DNA of 64,000 nucleotides from Apostichopus japonicus (GCF_037975245.1 NC_092562.1:27455554-27519553), one strand, 5' to 3'. Counted from the first letter of the stretch, positions 42,222-51,968 are shown. Translations and numbers: made by a program. Notes: a model not told the origin generated them from the letters alone.

Positions 42222-42594
42222 ATCAAGGCAATAGGTAAAAATTGTATTGTTTATTCACTGAAAGCAACGTATAAATATAAAGTTAAATACATTGCGTATT
42301 GTTTGACAATGTGCAAGCTGAGTGGAATCATTAAAGGTGTTCAATTGTTAAGTGGAACTATCTATATATAATTATACAACAAAGGATCAAAGGTAAGGTG
42401 AGCCAAGTGTGTGCATGTATGGCTAACTGGATGTAGAGTTGGTTTATAATGTACTCACTGCAGTTTGTACCATCATAATTCGACTCTGTCTCATCTGTTC
42501 AACGTAACCAAAGGCATCGATTCTCAATCTGGTCTGGATAACATCCATCAGGCTGTACAGTCCTATGAACGTACCTGTCCTTCCAACACCAGCA
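27928..42594 (-). CDS. RPTP copy 2: end of D1 plus D2, possibly decaying
   Basis: Nine exons on the minus strand, 5' to 3': 42594-42459 (D1 signature), 42092-41964 (end of D1), 41624-41534 (D2 start), 40709-40633, 39948-39814, 37508-37380, 36681-36545, 32096-31961 and 27992-27928. Phases join throughout and lengths match copy 1 (77, 135, 129, 136 nt are identical; 137 against 131 and 65 against 72 differ). D1 retains AGVGRTGTF; the exon carrying its HC was not found. D2 has an HC/IDGVGRTG signature with Cys and Arg present, but W-D-E at the WPD position. Two lesions relative to the paralogs: the 40709 exon is preceded by AA instead of AG, and the last exon has a net 7-base loss that shifts the tail. 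It is either a young pseudogene, a non-canonically spliced gene, or affected by sequence error. The introns hold a tyrosine-recombinase retroelement and a Penelope-like element. Confidence 0.82.
28880..30028 (-). pseudogene. Tyrosine recombinase fragments of the retroelement
   Basis: Three separated open pieces show the family pattern: an N-terminal SIYHSRLKYYFSWA segment, FLANQSSSFTPEEIFLPTL followed by CPVRALKWYL and a stop, and a C-terminal IKAASWKTPSYFVSCYLPN. The catalytic His-x-x-Arg box cannot be read cleanly. Inactivated by stops and frameshifts. Confidence 0.5.
30191..30420 (-). pseudogene. RNase H fragment of the retroelement
   Basis: SDTTATVAYIKYQGGEKS and NIDIHTFHQAG match the D-x-T-x-A-x-x-Y-I-x-x-Q-G-G and H-x-x-G blocks of DIRS-like RNase H domains. 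A stop lies just before the Ser, and the usual N-x-x-A-D-x-L-S-R end is lost. Confidence 0.55.
30850..30985 (+). mobile_element. Probable non-LTR retrotransposon 3' end
   Basis: The stretch ends GTTTAATAAAGTGAATC followed by three to four CTTAT repeats. An AATAAA plus short tandem repeat tail is typical of several LINE clades. No coding part is present, so it is probably a heavily 5'-truncated copy. Confidence 0.45.
31961..32096 (-). CDS. RPTP copy 2 exon: DGVGRTG signature of D2
   Basis: 136 nt, acceptor TTCTGTAG, donor GTATTT. It encodes DGVGRTGIFLVTKSEMERL and continues to a STVRQLRGSN segment. It joins the HC-encoding exon at 36545-36681 as HC-I-DGVGRTG. It closely resembles 55443-55578 (+). 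Confidence 0.9.
32097..34905. other. Intron of RPTP copy 2, no gene seen
   Basis: AT-rich, non-coding on both strands as far as visible. It contains a pure poly-G run at 33274-33290. No exon matching PTP or FN3 domains was found here. Confidence 0.5.
34968..34997 (-). ncRNA. Hammerhead-like motif in Penelope-like element
   Basis: On the minus strand CAGATGAA is followed by a 7-bp stem (GTTCAAT / ATTGGAC, three-base loop, one G-U pair) and then GAAAA. This mimics the CUGANGA - stem II - GAAA core of type I hammerhead ribozymes, which are known in Penelope-like elements. U4 of the core is changed, an extra A is present and stem I is poor, so it is probably inactive. Confidence 0.35.
35062..35529 (-). 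pseudogene. Penelope-like GIY-YIG endonuclease region
   Basis: Open for about 155 codons. It includes NLVYGIKCAQQDC, then SYVGETKQSIKARV (the GIY...YVG-T-x-x-x-L-x-x-R pattern), HAQTTGH and a downstream Arg/Glu-rich segment with REAIWE, the family catalytic Glu region. GIY-YIG domains nick DNA for target-primed insertion. It reads intact locally but is uncoupled from the RT fragment by a frame change near 35560-35640. Confidence 0.8.
35640..36140 (-). pseudogene. Penelope-like reverse transcriptase C-terminal fragment
   Basis: Reads LFYRQLYG, then NPISPIIANLVME followed by a stop, then LWLRFVDDTFVITSKDEQ (the F-V-D-D catalytic box), NLAFLDCLV and TVVYRKPTHRDHYLQF. These are RT motifs B to E in Penelope order. 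The internal stop and loss of the N-terminal fingers make it non-functional. Confidence 0.82.
36545..36681 (-). CDS. RPTP copy 2 exon: WPD-loop region and GHC
   Basis: 137 nt, acceptor GTTTCAG, donor GTTAGT, phase 0 in and 2 out. It encodes MKVHRMHLKSWDEEN, with W-D-E where WPD is expected, through to LPVGHC, the signature Cys. It is two codons longer than the copy 1 exon. Confidence 0.87.
37380..37508 (-). CDS. RPTP copy 2 exon: CCKYWTD segment of D2
   Basis: 129 nt, phase 0 to 0, acceptor TTTACAG, donor GTAACT. It encodes SCCKYWTD through to FKISHIYEK, paralogous to 21078-21206 (+) with the same length. Confidence 0.85.
37705..37960. repeat. ~45-50-bp minisatellite, about five units
   Basis: Degenerate units containing AGGTAACTACAGT followed by TTTGTCAATATTTCTAAGCA variants. 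Lies in the intron between 37508 and 39814 of copy 2. Confidence 0.75.
38390..38860. repeat. ~113-bp tandem repeat, four units
   Basis: Units begin ACTATGTATTTAAGCCCATG near 38391, 38506, 38617 and 38731, and include GGCTGTTATCCTACACATCT and ACATCTGAGCCACTCTGGA. Confidence 0.85.
39230..39665. repeat. ~80-bp tandem repeat, five units
   Basis: Units share GTGGTCTACATCCTGGGGTA, ATGAAGGGGT and ATTACCATCCAT blocks starting near 39282, 39359, 39447, 39524 and 39602. Intronic in copy 2, close to the 39814-39948 exon. Confidence 0.8.
39814..39948 (-). CDS. RPTP copy 2 exon: AFIATQSPLP segment of D2
   Basis: 135 nt, phase 0 to 0, acceptor ATCCAG, donor GTAAAA. It encodes SLTKKEAFIATQSPLP, then NFWSLIYGWKCPLIVMLN, ending NPKDE. 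Clear PTP-domain block, paralogous to 15324-15458 (+). Confidence 0.9.
40633..40709 (-). pseudogene. RPTP copy 2 exon NFINACF with mutated acceptor
   Basis: 77 nt, exactly the length and phase of 15017-15093 (+), encoding a segment ending PSNFINACFTS with donor GTAAGA. The bases before the exon read TTTTTTTGCAA, where TTTTTTTGCAG would be a textbook acceptor, so one G-to-A change at 40710 destroys it. The next AG (before CGTCC) would lie inside the exon and shift the frame. Confidence 0.65.
41534..41624 (-). CDS. RPTP copy 2 exon: D2 start
   Basis: 91 nt, phase 0 in and 1 out, acceptor TCCCAG, donor GTAAGT. It encodes LLAKFDKRLKKANE and ends DKSRFPSLLP, matching the KNRY-x-x-ILP block that opens PTP domains, with S-R-F in place of N-R-Y. 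Its phase fits the following 77-nt exon. Confidence 0.8.
41964..42092 (-). CDS. RPTP copy 2 exon: end of D1 and D1-D2 linker
   Basis: 129 nt, phase 0 to 0, acceptor TTGACAG, donor GTGAGT. It encodes AQFRFLHECLLEFYLSGDT, the Q-[YF]-x-F-[IL]-x-x-x-LLE helix that closes D1 in RPTPs, then a linker toward D2. Confidence 0.88.
42140..42218. repeat. (TA)n microsatellite
   Basis: About 80 bp of uninterrupted TA between two D1 exons of RPTP copy 2. Confidence 0.97.
42459..42594 (-). CDS. RPTP copy 2 exon: D1 AGVGRTG signature
   Basis: 136 nt, acceptor TTGGTATAG, donor GTGAGT. It encodes AGVGRTGTFIGLYSLMDVI and a Y-V-E-Q-M-R-Q-S-R-I-M-M-V-Q-T segment, the canonical D1 pattern (GVGRTGTF ... R-x-x-R-x-x-M-V-Q). 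The first base completes a Ser codon from a preceding exon that would carry HC; that exon was not found upstream to 45.9 kb. Confidence 0.92.
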
Positions 42595-43756
42595 CTATAC
42601 CAAACAGAAACACCATGAAAATAAAAATTAATATAATAAGAGGTAGAAGTAAGTGTGCTAAATTCTGGATTCCTGATTGCTGCCAGTGGAGTTGCCACTT
42701 TGTATACCCAACCCCAAGAGATCTTGTTTTGTTTCAATATTACATAAGACACCACTCCAGGACCAGCAAACCCTCCTACACATTTACTTTTTCCAGTCGC
42801 CACAGTTGCAAATCAAGATCAACCTTGTGATATCGTTGTAATATACATTACCTGCAGAATACCTGGTCTTTTACAGTACACTTGTCATGTTTACAACTGT
42901 TGTGTAATATGATGTACCATCAGGCCATCTGTGACGAGGCTATTCATACAACTTTATTAGTTCTTTAAGATGTGCTAATCCCAATTGCAATAACTGCCGT
43001 ATTGCACTTGTGAGGGGCCCAGGACAGGTTATTTGGGGCACTTTTAAACGATCAGAGACATGTTCTGACAGTGGGCAATTTTCCCTTTCATGGCAAGTGT
43101 CAAAATTGTACTTCTTACTAGACTAATGCATAGGTCATTGCAACAATTGGCGATTTTGTACACTGTACACATGTTCCATTGTACCCATTGTACACAATTG
43201 GCGATAAAAGAAATACAGAATTAAGCAAACGAATACCTGCAGTGTACCAGAGGGGGACCGTCATATGTTACTTGATACAGTTTAACCTTGTTTGCCAGTC
43301 CGATCAAAGGTGTAGCCTGATGTGGGACATCCATGTCTGGCCATGTTTCGAAGTGCCAATTGTTCCCCTGTCTGGTTACACCTGCCTACCAATACATAAG
43401 GTTTTAAATAGAATTGAGGTTCTGCTTTCCTACAGGTAAAAGAAGCTTCCTAGTTAGTTATAATGTTACACTCTCAATCGGCCTTCAGTAAAGAAACTGA
43501 AAAAGAGAGTACCCCTATTTCTTTTGTATTAAAACTTGGATTGCAAACATGGTATGTAATTTATTCTCAAAGTGATCACTGTTAGTTCTTTCACGAAAAC
43601 AAAGCAGAGTTATAGTTAAGCTCTACATGCAGAGAGCATGTTGTTTAATGTGCTACATACAGTTCATAGTAGGCTTTTATAGCAGGAGGAGGTATTAATC
43701 TACTAATCACAAAAAACTGGTGTAACTATGTAACTGGTTATCATACACACCCACCC

Positions 43757-43792
<36 letters not shown>

Positions 43793-43867
43793 TGAGTTGT
43801 CTGATGATCGCTCAACGCTTGAAACTCTGAGTTACAACTACTAGTGTTCCACTAGTCTCAACTAGTC

Positions 43868-43937
<70 letters not shown>
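42595..43937. other. Region lacking the expected D1 N-terminal exons
   Basis: Upstream of the D1 signature exon one would expect exons for HC, the WPD loop, FIATQ and the transmembrane helix. None is readable on the minus strand here. (TA)n tracts lie at about 43758-43800 and 43872-43937. Confidence 0.5.
43872..43937. repeat. (TA)n microsatellite
   Basis: About 66 bp of TA, directly abutting the hAT-like terminus at 43938. A second TA tract lies at about 43758-43800. Confidence 0.95.
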
Positions 43938-43940
<3 letters not shown>

Positions 43941-45495
43941 TCGCGTATCCAGGATCTAACCCGGGGGGGGGGGGGCGAATTACCATCTAAGCGGAGCGCC
44001 ACCATCGGTTGGCGCGGAGCGTTCACGAAAATTTCTGGTTTTGATACCCCCCAGATCATCGGAAATGGCACTTCTCGGGCTTGAAAATGACCAACCAGAT
44101 GTACACTTTTGCCTGAGAACCAAGTATTTCCCAAAATTTTTTTTTTTCCATCCATAACCTTTTTGAAGATTGTAACCAGTCACACTTCATGTTCGACCTC
44201 ATTGCATGTCCTATGGATCATTGCTTTTGTAGGTGATTCTACGTCACGGCCCACAATATCCGAAAGCCCCACTTTTGAAGGTTTTAAGCCCATTATTTCT
44301 TGAGAATTTGAAAATTCACATTTCTCGTGAATAAAAATCACTTCAAAACATACCCATAATGTTGCACAAAATTAAATCTATGGACAACCAATATAGAAAA
44401 ACCCTCTTCAACCCCTAATAGACAGGTCAAAATTGCACGAGTAGAAGAAAGGGCTGCAACCCCCCCCCCCCCGCAACCAATTTTTTTTCCATTTTTGGGG
44501 GGCACCTACTGAAAGAAAAATACATAGCAATGAATAGCTTAAAAATTACCTCCTTGGGATTTCAAATAAAGTTCTAAGCTTGGCCGACATTACTACTGTA
44601 AAAGAGAGTTTTGACATAAATGGATGCTGTAAATGAATGCTTTTTCTCCATCTACATAAGACATTTGGTTGTTTACATTAGCATCCGGCGGTATACTGTG
44701 CAACTTTCACGGACCGTGCGGAACACGATGCCATGCAATGTAATGACCGATGCTTGCTTATATGATATTGGCATCGAGATGTTGAACGCGCGCTTCGCGC
44801 GCGAAAAATTTCGGTTTTTTTTTCGAGCAAGTCGTTACAGCCCCAAATCCAATTGGGCTCCTACGCCTTTGACTACACACATAGACAGTTTTTTGAGGCT
44901 GTTCATCGTGGAACATCATGATATGATTGAAATGCATGATCCACGATGAACATCATGATATGATGTTGTATCTGCTCTTTGCTTTACAAATTCGAACAGG
45001 CGTGTAGCGAGTATTTGCCAAGGAAGTGGCGAAGCTTGTAGGCAAACTATCTAAGCGAAGCGCCACCATGGGTTGGCGCGAAGCGTACAATAAAAATTTT
45101 GGCCGAAAATGCCTCCCAGATCGCTGGAAATGACACTTCCCAGGCCTTGTAAGTTGCATCTAAGCATTGTCTATTTTGAAATTACTAGCGATGTCATAAA
45201 GAAAATTTGCTCGGGGGGGGGGGGCGGTCGTCCCCTTCCCGAAATGCGTCATGTTCTTCGACGACTCGGTCGAGTTCAAGACCAGCCACAGTTGGTTCCA
45301 TATAGAACAATTATACTACAATTTGTACAGTTGTTTAAGGCGTCCATACACACACAGACGTTATGATAGACCATAAATAGTATTTATATAGATACATTAG
45401 TGAGAGAGGAAAAGTGGAAACGTCAAAAATGGAGTTGTCGGTGTAAGGGGTAGAGTGAGGCGCACACCCCCTCCGTAATCCTTGATCTGTCACTG
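43938..45495. mobile_element. Possible decayed hAT-like TIR element
   Basis: The left end CAGTCGCGTATCCAGGAT is roughly complementary to the right end ATCCTTGATCTGTCACTG, an imperfect TIR of hAT-like form. No clear target duplication. The interior has poly-G and poly-C runs and two copies of a segment containing GCGCCACCAT-GGTTGGCGC (near 43990 and 45060). No transposase frame seen. Confidence 0.35.
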
Positions 45496-45538
45496 GCTAC
45501 CCTGTGTATATAATAGGGATCAGCGCTTTAACTATGAC

Positions 45539-45705
45539 TGTTCCTCTTTCTCTTCCCGAGGTCTTGGCTCTCTTCTACTCCCTCCTTTTCTTTTTCTCTT
45601 TTTTTTCTTTTTGTTTTCCCTTCCTTTCTCTCCTCCTTTTCTTTTTTTCCCCCTCCTTTTCCCTTTTTTCTTCTTTTTTTTTTCTCTCCCCTTTTCCTTA
45701 CCCGG

Positions 45706-45750
<45 letters not shown>

Positions 45751-45752
45751 TA

Positions 45753-45832
<80 letters not shown>

Positions 45833-45838
45833 AATATA
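45539..45838. repeat. Polypyrimidine tract followed by (TA)n
   Basis: About 160 bp of almost pure C/T on the plus strand (45539-45700) leads into TA/TG dinucleotide repeats (45709-45838). The long open frames across it are compositional artefacts. Confidence 0.9.
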
Positions 45839-45927
45839 TACTCGATACCTCTTAAGCCGTTAGGGTTAATTAATCATGAAAGGTGTCTGCAGCTATTTAT
45901 ATTTGGGTCAAAAACAAATGTTCTTAC

Positions 45928-46221
45928 TGCCTTTATTGCAGGCTGGTGAGTCTGTATGTTCACGTGGATATCCTTCTCCTCCATAGCCTTCTCTTACAAC
46001 TGCAATACTAAAATTGTAGAGTGTACATTCGATCAAGTTCTCAAATTGATAAAAATGGGTTTCCATAGATGCGTTGTGTTTCACATTTTCACCACGTTGC
46101 CATTGACTAGATGACGTGTTCTTGTGGTAAAGAACATAGGCTATGATTGGAGGAATGCCTTGGTCTCTGTCAATAGTCCACGTATCCCACTGAGTAGTTA
46201 ATGTTTCACAGAAGAGAATCA
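45928..46221 (-). CDS. FN3-type exon (probable ectodomain of RPTP copy 2)
   Basis: 294 nt, phase 1 in and phase 1 out, the usual arrangement for extracellular modules. Acceptor TTCTCAG, donor GTAAGA. It encodes [20 protein letters not shown], then [20 protein letters not shown] and a [15 protein letters not shown] end. The first Trp, the central G-x-x-x-x-Y and the L-x-x-x-x-x-Y-x-x-x-V-A-V pattern fit the FN3 fold. It is the exon nearest to the phosphatase exons, on the same strand, so membership in copy 2 is inferred. Confidence 0.7.
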
Positions 46222-46688
46222 CTGAGAATAAGAATAGGAAAGAAAACGAACAATGAAGAAAATAAGACTATGGGCATGAACTTGACAATCTATCACTTTT
46301 TTTTTGATAGACATGAGAGTTTCTTGCGATCTGATAAAAACAAAATATTTTTACTTTGATTAACCATTGAACCAACATTTGTAAGGCTGAAATGTGCTTA
46401 TGGACAATCTTTTCAGTAATATAAATAAAAACATACGCCCCCTCGTCGAGAAATTGTTATTAACACGAGGGCAAAATATTTGAGACGACTTCAAAAATGT
46501 GCATGTAAATACATGGATATGCCTATTTTACAAATTAACATCACTAGTCAATGTTCAATGTGTTTGTTTATTATCCAAAATACTCATAATAAGAACTTAA
46601 GTAACTGAAACAATTCGCTTTAAATGAGATGTATCTGTCCAACGACTTCATAAATACATGTGATACTATAATTGTTTTAATACTATAC

Positions 46689-46779
46689 CGTCCAAGTCAC
46701 ATTTATAAGCTCCTGTTGGTCCCCAGCTATAGGCATTAGTTGGTGTGATGCCCGGATCTGTGAATATATAACGAAGTTG
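46689..46779 (-). CDS. Short exon upstream of FN3 exon
   Basis: 91 nt, acceptor TTTTGCAG, donor GTATAG. Read from phase 0 it gives QLRYIFTDPGITPTNAYSWG and ends YKCDLD, joining the next exon at 46221 in frame. It does not join 47399-47722 directly because the phases differ, so at least one exon between 46780 and 47398 is unrecognised. No clear domain assignment. Confidence 0.5.
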
Positions 46780-47398
46780 CTGCAAAACAGATCATGACAT
46801 TATTTTCTTAACAAGATAAGTAATGGATTTGAATCCTTAAACGGACCAATAAGTGGAATGAAATATTTACATATTCTACCATGTTGCTTGTATTACACAC
46901 GTACACGTGTTAGTCTATATACACAGCTGATAAGTATTATATACGCAAATGGTATGAAGACTTGTGTCTAATTCACCTTTAAAGCGATAAAGAAATATCC
47001 TATGAGTATACAGTTGATGAGAAAATGTCTAATGGTCATAAAACCACAAGCCCCTAATATAGGTGTAGTATTTCAAATTGTCGTTTAAGTCACGTAAGCT
47101 TTATCGTGATTAACATAGATCAAACCAATAATCCTCTCTGCAACCAATGTAGTGACCATGGATTGAATAAAAGCTAGAATCATAGAAAGGGTGGGACTTC
47201 AATCAATGTGTTTGTCTAGTATTTGTATCTTGTTGTATCTGTTTTTCTATTTGTTAATATTATATTTTAAGATCGAAAACTCTGTAACAGTGTCATTGTT
47301 ATTCTTTTGACGTCCTCTTCACATGCTTCCACCATTAATGACAATTACCGTATTTATTTTAATAACTTGTTCTACATTGAACTTCTATATTTCTTTAC

Positions 47399-47722
47399 CG
47401 CGGCAGTATGTTTTAGTCCTAATTAAGACTGGACCCGGTGTTCCATCTCCATTAGGCCCTCCTCTCACAGCTGTAACTCTGAAGTCATATTCTGTGTCTG
47501 GTTCAAATGGTGTCATCATCACAGAATACATTTCTTGGTCGTCGCTCGCATTAACTGTGATAAAGGTACTCGGCCAGTCTTCGCTCTCCGACTCCTTGGT
47601 AAATAATCTATATTCAACCACCGGAGGAGTCCCAATGACGCCATCCCATGGAGGCCAATTAACTGTTAGTGAATCTGAGCTGACATGAATGACTGTTGGA
47701 GCGGCTTGGTACTCTGGAAGTC
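47399..47722 (-). CDS. FN3 domain exon
   Basis: 324 nt, phase 1 to 1, acceptor TGTCTAG, donor GTAAAG. It encodes a complete FN3 pattern: LPEYQAAPTVIHVSSDSLTV, NWPPWDGVIG, VVEYRLFTK, MTPFEPDTEYDFRVTAVRGG and GTPGPVLIRTKT. The Trp, the L-like F-E-P-D-T-E-Y turn and the R-V-T-A-V strand are all present. FN3 modules form the ectodomain of many RPTPs, but also of adhesion molecules and receptor kinases. Confidence 0.85.
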
Positions 47723-47787
47723 CTAGACAAGTTATTATGTAAAATATGAAAGATACTACAAAAAAACAATAGTAGTAAAGTAAACAA

Positions 47788-47826
47788 TATATATATATAT
47801 ATATATATTTATTTATTTATATATAT
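47788..47826. repeat. (TA)n microsatellite
   Basis: Short TA tract interrupted by TTTATTTATT. Confidence 0.9.
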
Positions 47827-48748
47827 CGTGCTACTAGAAGTCCACGACTAAAGAAATTTTAACGTTTTGATAAGAATTAATTACTATCAATTGTTATGCA
47901 TAGGTATGTGTGCTAAGAAGTTTCTGTTTGCAATCCATTTTCTGTAGAAAGTGAAGAATGTTAAAAATTGTACAAACATTGGTTTAAACAGATAAACGGT
48001 TCCTCAAATTAACCAACTGTTATAAGACGTTCATGAATTGATTGAATGATACTGGTAGCAACAATAAACCGACAATTGGAACGTATTATTATATTTGTTG
48101 ATAATGAGTTTTATTCAAATATTTGGACCGTACAATAAAGCTTGATCAAATTATATCAGGACAACATAAATATAAGCATTTGCTAAACTTTAGCGATGAT
48201 GTAAGCTATTTATCAAGGTGGTTCAAATTCAATGCAACAAGTGAATGCTTAAATAATACAAAACATATAGATAAGCCAAATGAATGTAACATACATATAT
48301 ACACCTTAGCATATCATCTGTCATCCTGCGTTGTTGAAACATCATATTTTTGGCTATTACACGGAGATAATTATCTCTAAGAAAAACGTTACTTTTCTAT
48401 TGTTGTGCCCTGGTGGTACAGGTATCGTTACGTTAATAATCTCAATATTTTCAAATTTGATCCATGTAAAAATACAAAGTTTGTATCAAGGGTGATGCAA
48501 TGTGTACAATACAAACACCAAACTAGTCCTTTAATTCGCACGTTCTCATTCTTTATCATACGGATGCTCGCAGCATAAATTTGATCAGCGCGTAAGAGTC
48601 ATTATAACGTAGTCACGTTGAAGAATGAAAAGCGTTATCCTATCTGTTTTATAAAAATCCTAATATATAAATTATGGCATATGATGTAAAGCTCGGTTAT
48701 TCAATATAACACATAAAAATTAGAAAGTTATAAGATTAACAAATATAC

Positions 48749-48980
48749 TTGGAACATAGTAGTAAATTTCATCACTGCTAGAACTTTCACCTCCACTTGT
48801 TGCCAGCGTCATTTGGATGCTGTAATTCCCTTCTGACTTGAGATCAGTGAGCGTCAATGAGGTATTTGAACGATCTGTTATGGTAAATTTGCCTTCGTGT
48901 AGTGTTTCCAAGTTAATTGATGCATAGAATATAGTTAACACAGTCACACCAGAACTACATGATATGTCATCAGTGGGAAC
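48749..48980 (-). CDS. FN3-like exon (second half of a domain)
   Basis: 232 nt, phase 0 in and phase 1 out, acceptor TTTCCTAG, donor GTATAT. It encodes FTITDRSNTSLTLTDLKSEG, then NYSIQMTLATSGGESSSSDE and IYYYVP. The L-x-x-L-K-x-E-G-N-Y-x-I-x-x-x-L pattern fits FN3 strands E to G. The out-phase matches the phase 1 start of 47722. Confidence 0.65.
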
Positions 48981-49327
48981 CTAGGAAAACAGAACGGATT
49001 AAAATACAATTACAAGTGTAAAACATTAAGTGTTCTTATGCTTTTGGACAATCAAATCCAGCGAGATAAGCTGCCACCTTGTTTACCAAAGCATAATATG
49101 AAAAAGGGCAGCCAACTTTTCTGCATAATTTCCCCTTGAAAGAACGTTCATTAATGGCTTCGTATCAACTATAAGGTTTAATAAATACAGGAATGTTACC
49201 GAATAATATAATAATCGACAAAACTGTAGCCATTTCCAATAGTGTTGGCATTCAGTTAAAATGAAGAACTTGACAATATCTCGGAGAATGAAAATATAAA
49301 AATTCAAACCTTCTAAGATATTTTCAC

Positions 49328-49386
49328 ATTTTCCTGATCTTCTCCATCGACTTCTGCAATATCATTCATTGGGCTAGCCTCAGGAA
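49328..49386 (-). CDS. Candidate small exon upstream of FN3 exon
   Basis: 59 nt, phase 1 in and 0 out, encoding PEASPMNDIAEVDGEDQEN with donor GTGAAA. Its out-phase fits the phase 0 start at 48980. There is no domain match; support comes only from open frame, phases and splice-like ends. Confidence 0.35.
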
Positions 49387-50029
49387 CTTGTGTTAATATG
49401 AAATAATGAAAATTAAATTCTAGTTATAAAAGGCAACGTCAATTGAAGATGGATGTAATTAAATGCTTAAGGTGAAGCTCTCCATGGTGTATGATAACTA
49501 ACGTATGGGGTTAATGGTAAGCCAGTTTTGCTTTAAACAAGAATAAACGTGTCTCGCGGTAAGATGCACATTGAATCTGGTTTCTTTGCTTGATAAAGTT
49601 CGGGTAATATGTGGATGAAGAGATTGAGTTTTACTAGTTGTTATCATTTCGTTCAAGATGTGTTATTTAATGTACAAAACACAGCCACAAAAATCTCTAA
49701 TTCATAGTTTGACCTGTATATACAATAGTCAATTAATGATGAAACGTTAAAACTATTGCAAATAGATGAACCACACTTGGGCAAACCCTAAAAATTATGT
49801 TTAACAGTTTAACGCAAGCGCCAAAGTTACACTGCGACGGACTTAGAGTCAACTCTGGAAGCTCCGGAGGCACACAGGCTTTTGAAGACCATCCTCCAGA
49901 AGTCAGCGAAAAGAGAGGAGACCAGAGTGTCACCTTATAAAAGGTAGAAATAGGAGTGTGCTCGAGAAAAACGGCCCTTTTTAGGGCCAACAAATTTTTC
50001 CAGAAAGAGCTACTTTCCTCTCCTCCAAC

Positions 50030-51968
50030 ATGCAAAATGTACTTTCTCTCTCTCAACCTCTCTCATCGTCATCTAAAAGACGCAAATATGTCCGATCAGT
50101 GAAAGCTAATAAAAGCTCCGAAAAATTCCGCACCACCAACAGGGAGCTACAGACTATACGTAGTCACTCAAAAGCCCAAAATCTTCGAAAAGAAGCAGAA
50201 ACACTAAAGAAGTTCGTAAAGAACCTATCAGACAGAAACATGTCCAATATAGAGTTTATTGCGCTGGGAAAAGGTCTGAAGTTCATAGCAACTCCAGTAA
50301 AACCTAAACGAAGTGATCTTCTCAAGTCTTTAAAAGACCTAAAATGAAAAATGAGAATCCGCTTCATCATGCAGAATAAACTGCAAAAAAAAATTACAAA
50401 ATTCCGTCTACCCTTTACATGGTCACCTAACATGACTTTTAGTAAAAACCTAGAGGACTACTTGGAAAAAAAAACGACCGATCTGTTATTGTCAAACCCT
50501 TCGATAAAGGTAGAGACATTGCTATAATGAATCACTCAGACTATCAGGCAGAAATTGAGAGGCAATTTGCTAGTCACCACTACGAAAAGTTAAAAAGTGA
50601 TATGACGTTTCAAACTAAAAGTTTAGTCCAGGAAACACTAATTGAAATGTTCTCTGCAAAAGAGATCGATAAAAGCACCTTCGAGTACTTGTCACCATAT
50701 AACCACAAGATCCGCACATTGGTCATATATGTGCTACCAAAAATTCATAAAGCACCCCGGCTAACTCAAAATTTGCCGGTAGACCGATAATAAGTGGAAA
50801 CGGATCACCGACCGCAAAAATATCGGAATTTTTGGACTATTTCTTGCTTCCTATTGTAATAAAACAAAGCACTTATGTGAAAGACACAAATCACATTCTG
50901 CAAATTTTGGAAGCCACCCCGTTACCAAAAACGGTACTACTTGCTACACTCGATGTCGTCGCCATGTATACCAATACTCCCCAAGAGGAGGCATTAGATA
51001 TATGTCAAGAAGTCTATGAAAAGACGGAAAAAAGCGAATATGGAATAAATAAAATATCTTCCATATCCATGCGCAAACTAATTGAACTCATCTTAACAAG
51101 AAAGTGTTTCGAGTTCAATAACCAATTCTATCTACAAAAGATCGGTTGCGCCATGAGTAGCCAAGCCTCTCCGGAAATCTGCGATATCGTCATGCATAGA
51201 CTTGAAAACCAGATTTTACCGACAGATAATAAAATCTTAAAATGGCTCCGCTATAGAGATGACATTCTATTGCTCTACGACGGTACAAATCAGGAACTTG
51301 AACACCTAGTAAAAAGGTTGAATGAAATTCACCACTTCTTAAAGTTTACGGTAGAAATATCAAACACCGAGGTAACATACCTAGATTTGAAAATCTTCAA
51401 AGGTACAAGGTTCGAAACCAATGGGTTATTAGACACTAGAGTCCACACTAAACCCACGGAAACCTTCCAATACCTCGACAGAAACTCTGCACACCCACTT
51501 GCCACTTTTAAAGGCTTCATTAAAGGGGAAATATTACGATACGCACGTCTCTGTAACAACGAGACTGATTTCTTACAGAAAAAGAACGCGTTCACAGAGA
51601 AACTGTTACTCCGTAACTATAAGAAAGAGGAAATTGCCACAGCCACTAAAGGCATAAAATTTGAAAACCGTAGGCATTACCTCACTACCAATCCTATACA
51701 AAAGGAACCACCACTGGTGTTCAAGCTTACCTATACACCCCATATCAAAACCACGCATCTGAAAAAAGCACTTTTTAAACATTGGCACCTAATTTCGCAA
51801 CACGCGGAATTATCCAAACTGTTTCCAAAAGAACCGATTCTTGCCTACAAAAGGGCCCAAAATCTCAAAGATTTACTTGTTAACTCAAGGTTTTGTACTA
51901 ACGAAAAATCAGCTGACTCTCAAGGTGCACAGGAAGCTCTTTTAGATGCTCTTATAGATGCACTATGA
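50030..51968 (+). pseudogene. Penelope-like reverse transcriptase (three frames)
   Basis: Segment 1 (50030-50347): basic N-terminus, then NMSNIEFIALGKGLKFIATP. Segment 2 (about 50470-50775): SVIVKPFDKGRDIAIMNHSD and YVLPKIHKAP, the P-K-I-H-K motif of the superfamily. Segment 3 (about 50774-51968): AGRPIISGNGSP, TLDVVAMYTNTP, GCAMSSQASPE, LRYRDDILLLYDG (the catalytic box, Y-R-D-D instead of Y-x-D-D consensus variants such as FVDD), FTVEISNTEVTYLDLKIF and a C-terminal KRAQNLKDLLVNSRF. Shifts occur in the A-runs near 50350-50480 and near 50775. Segment 3 alone is open for 378 codons, so decay is recent. Confidence 0.82.

Noticed and set aside
42465-42830. 121-codon plus-strand frame
   Set aside because: Antisense of the D1 signature exon plus intron.
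47323-47688. 121-codon plus-strand frame
   Set aside because: Antisense of the FN3 exon at 47399-47722, which has proper splice sites and domain pattern.
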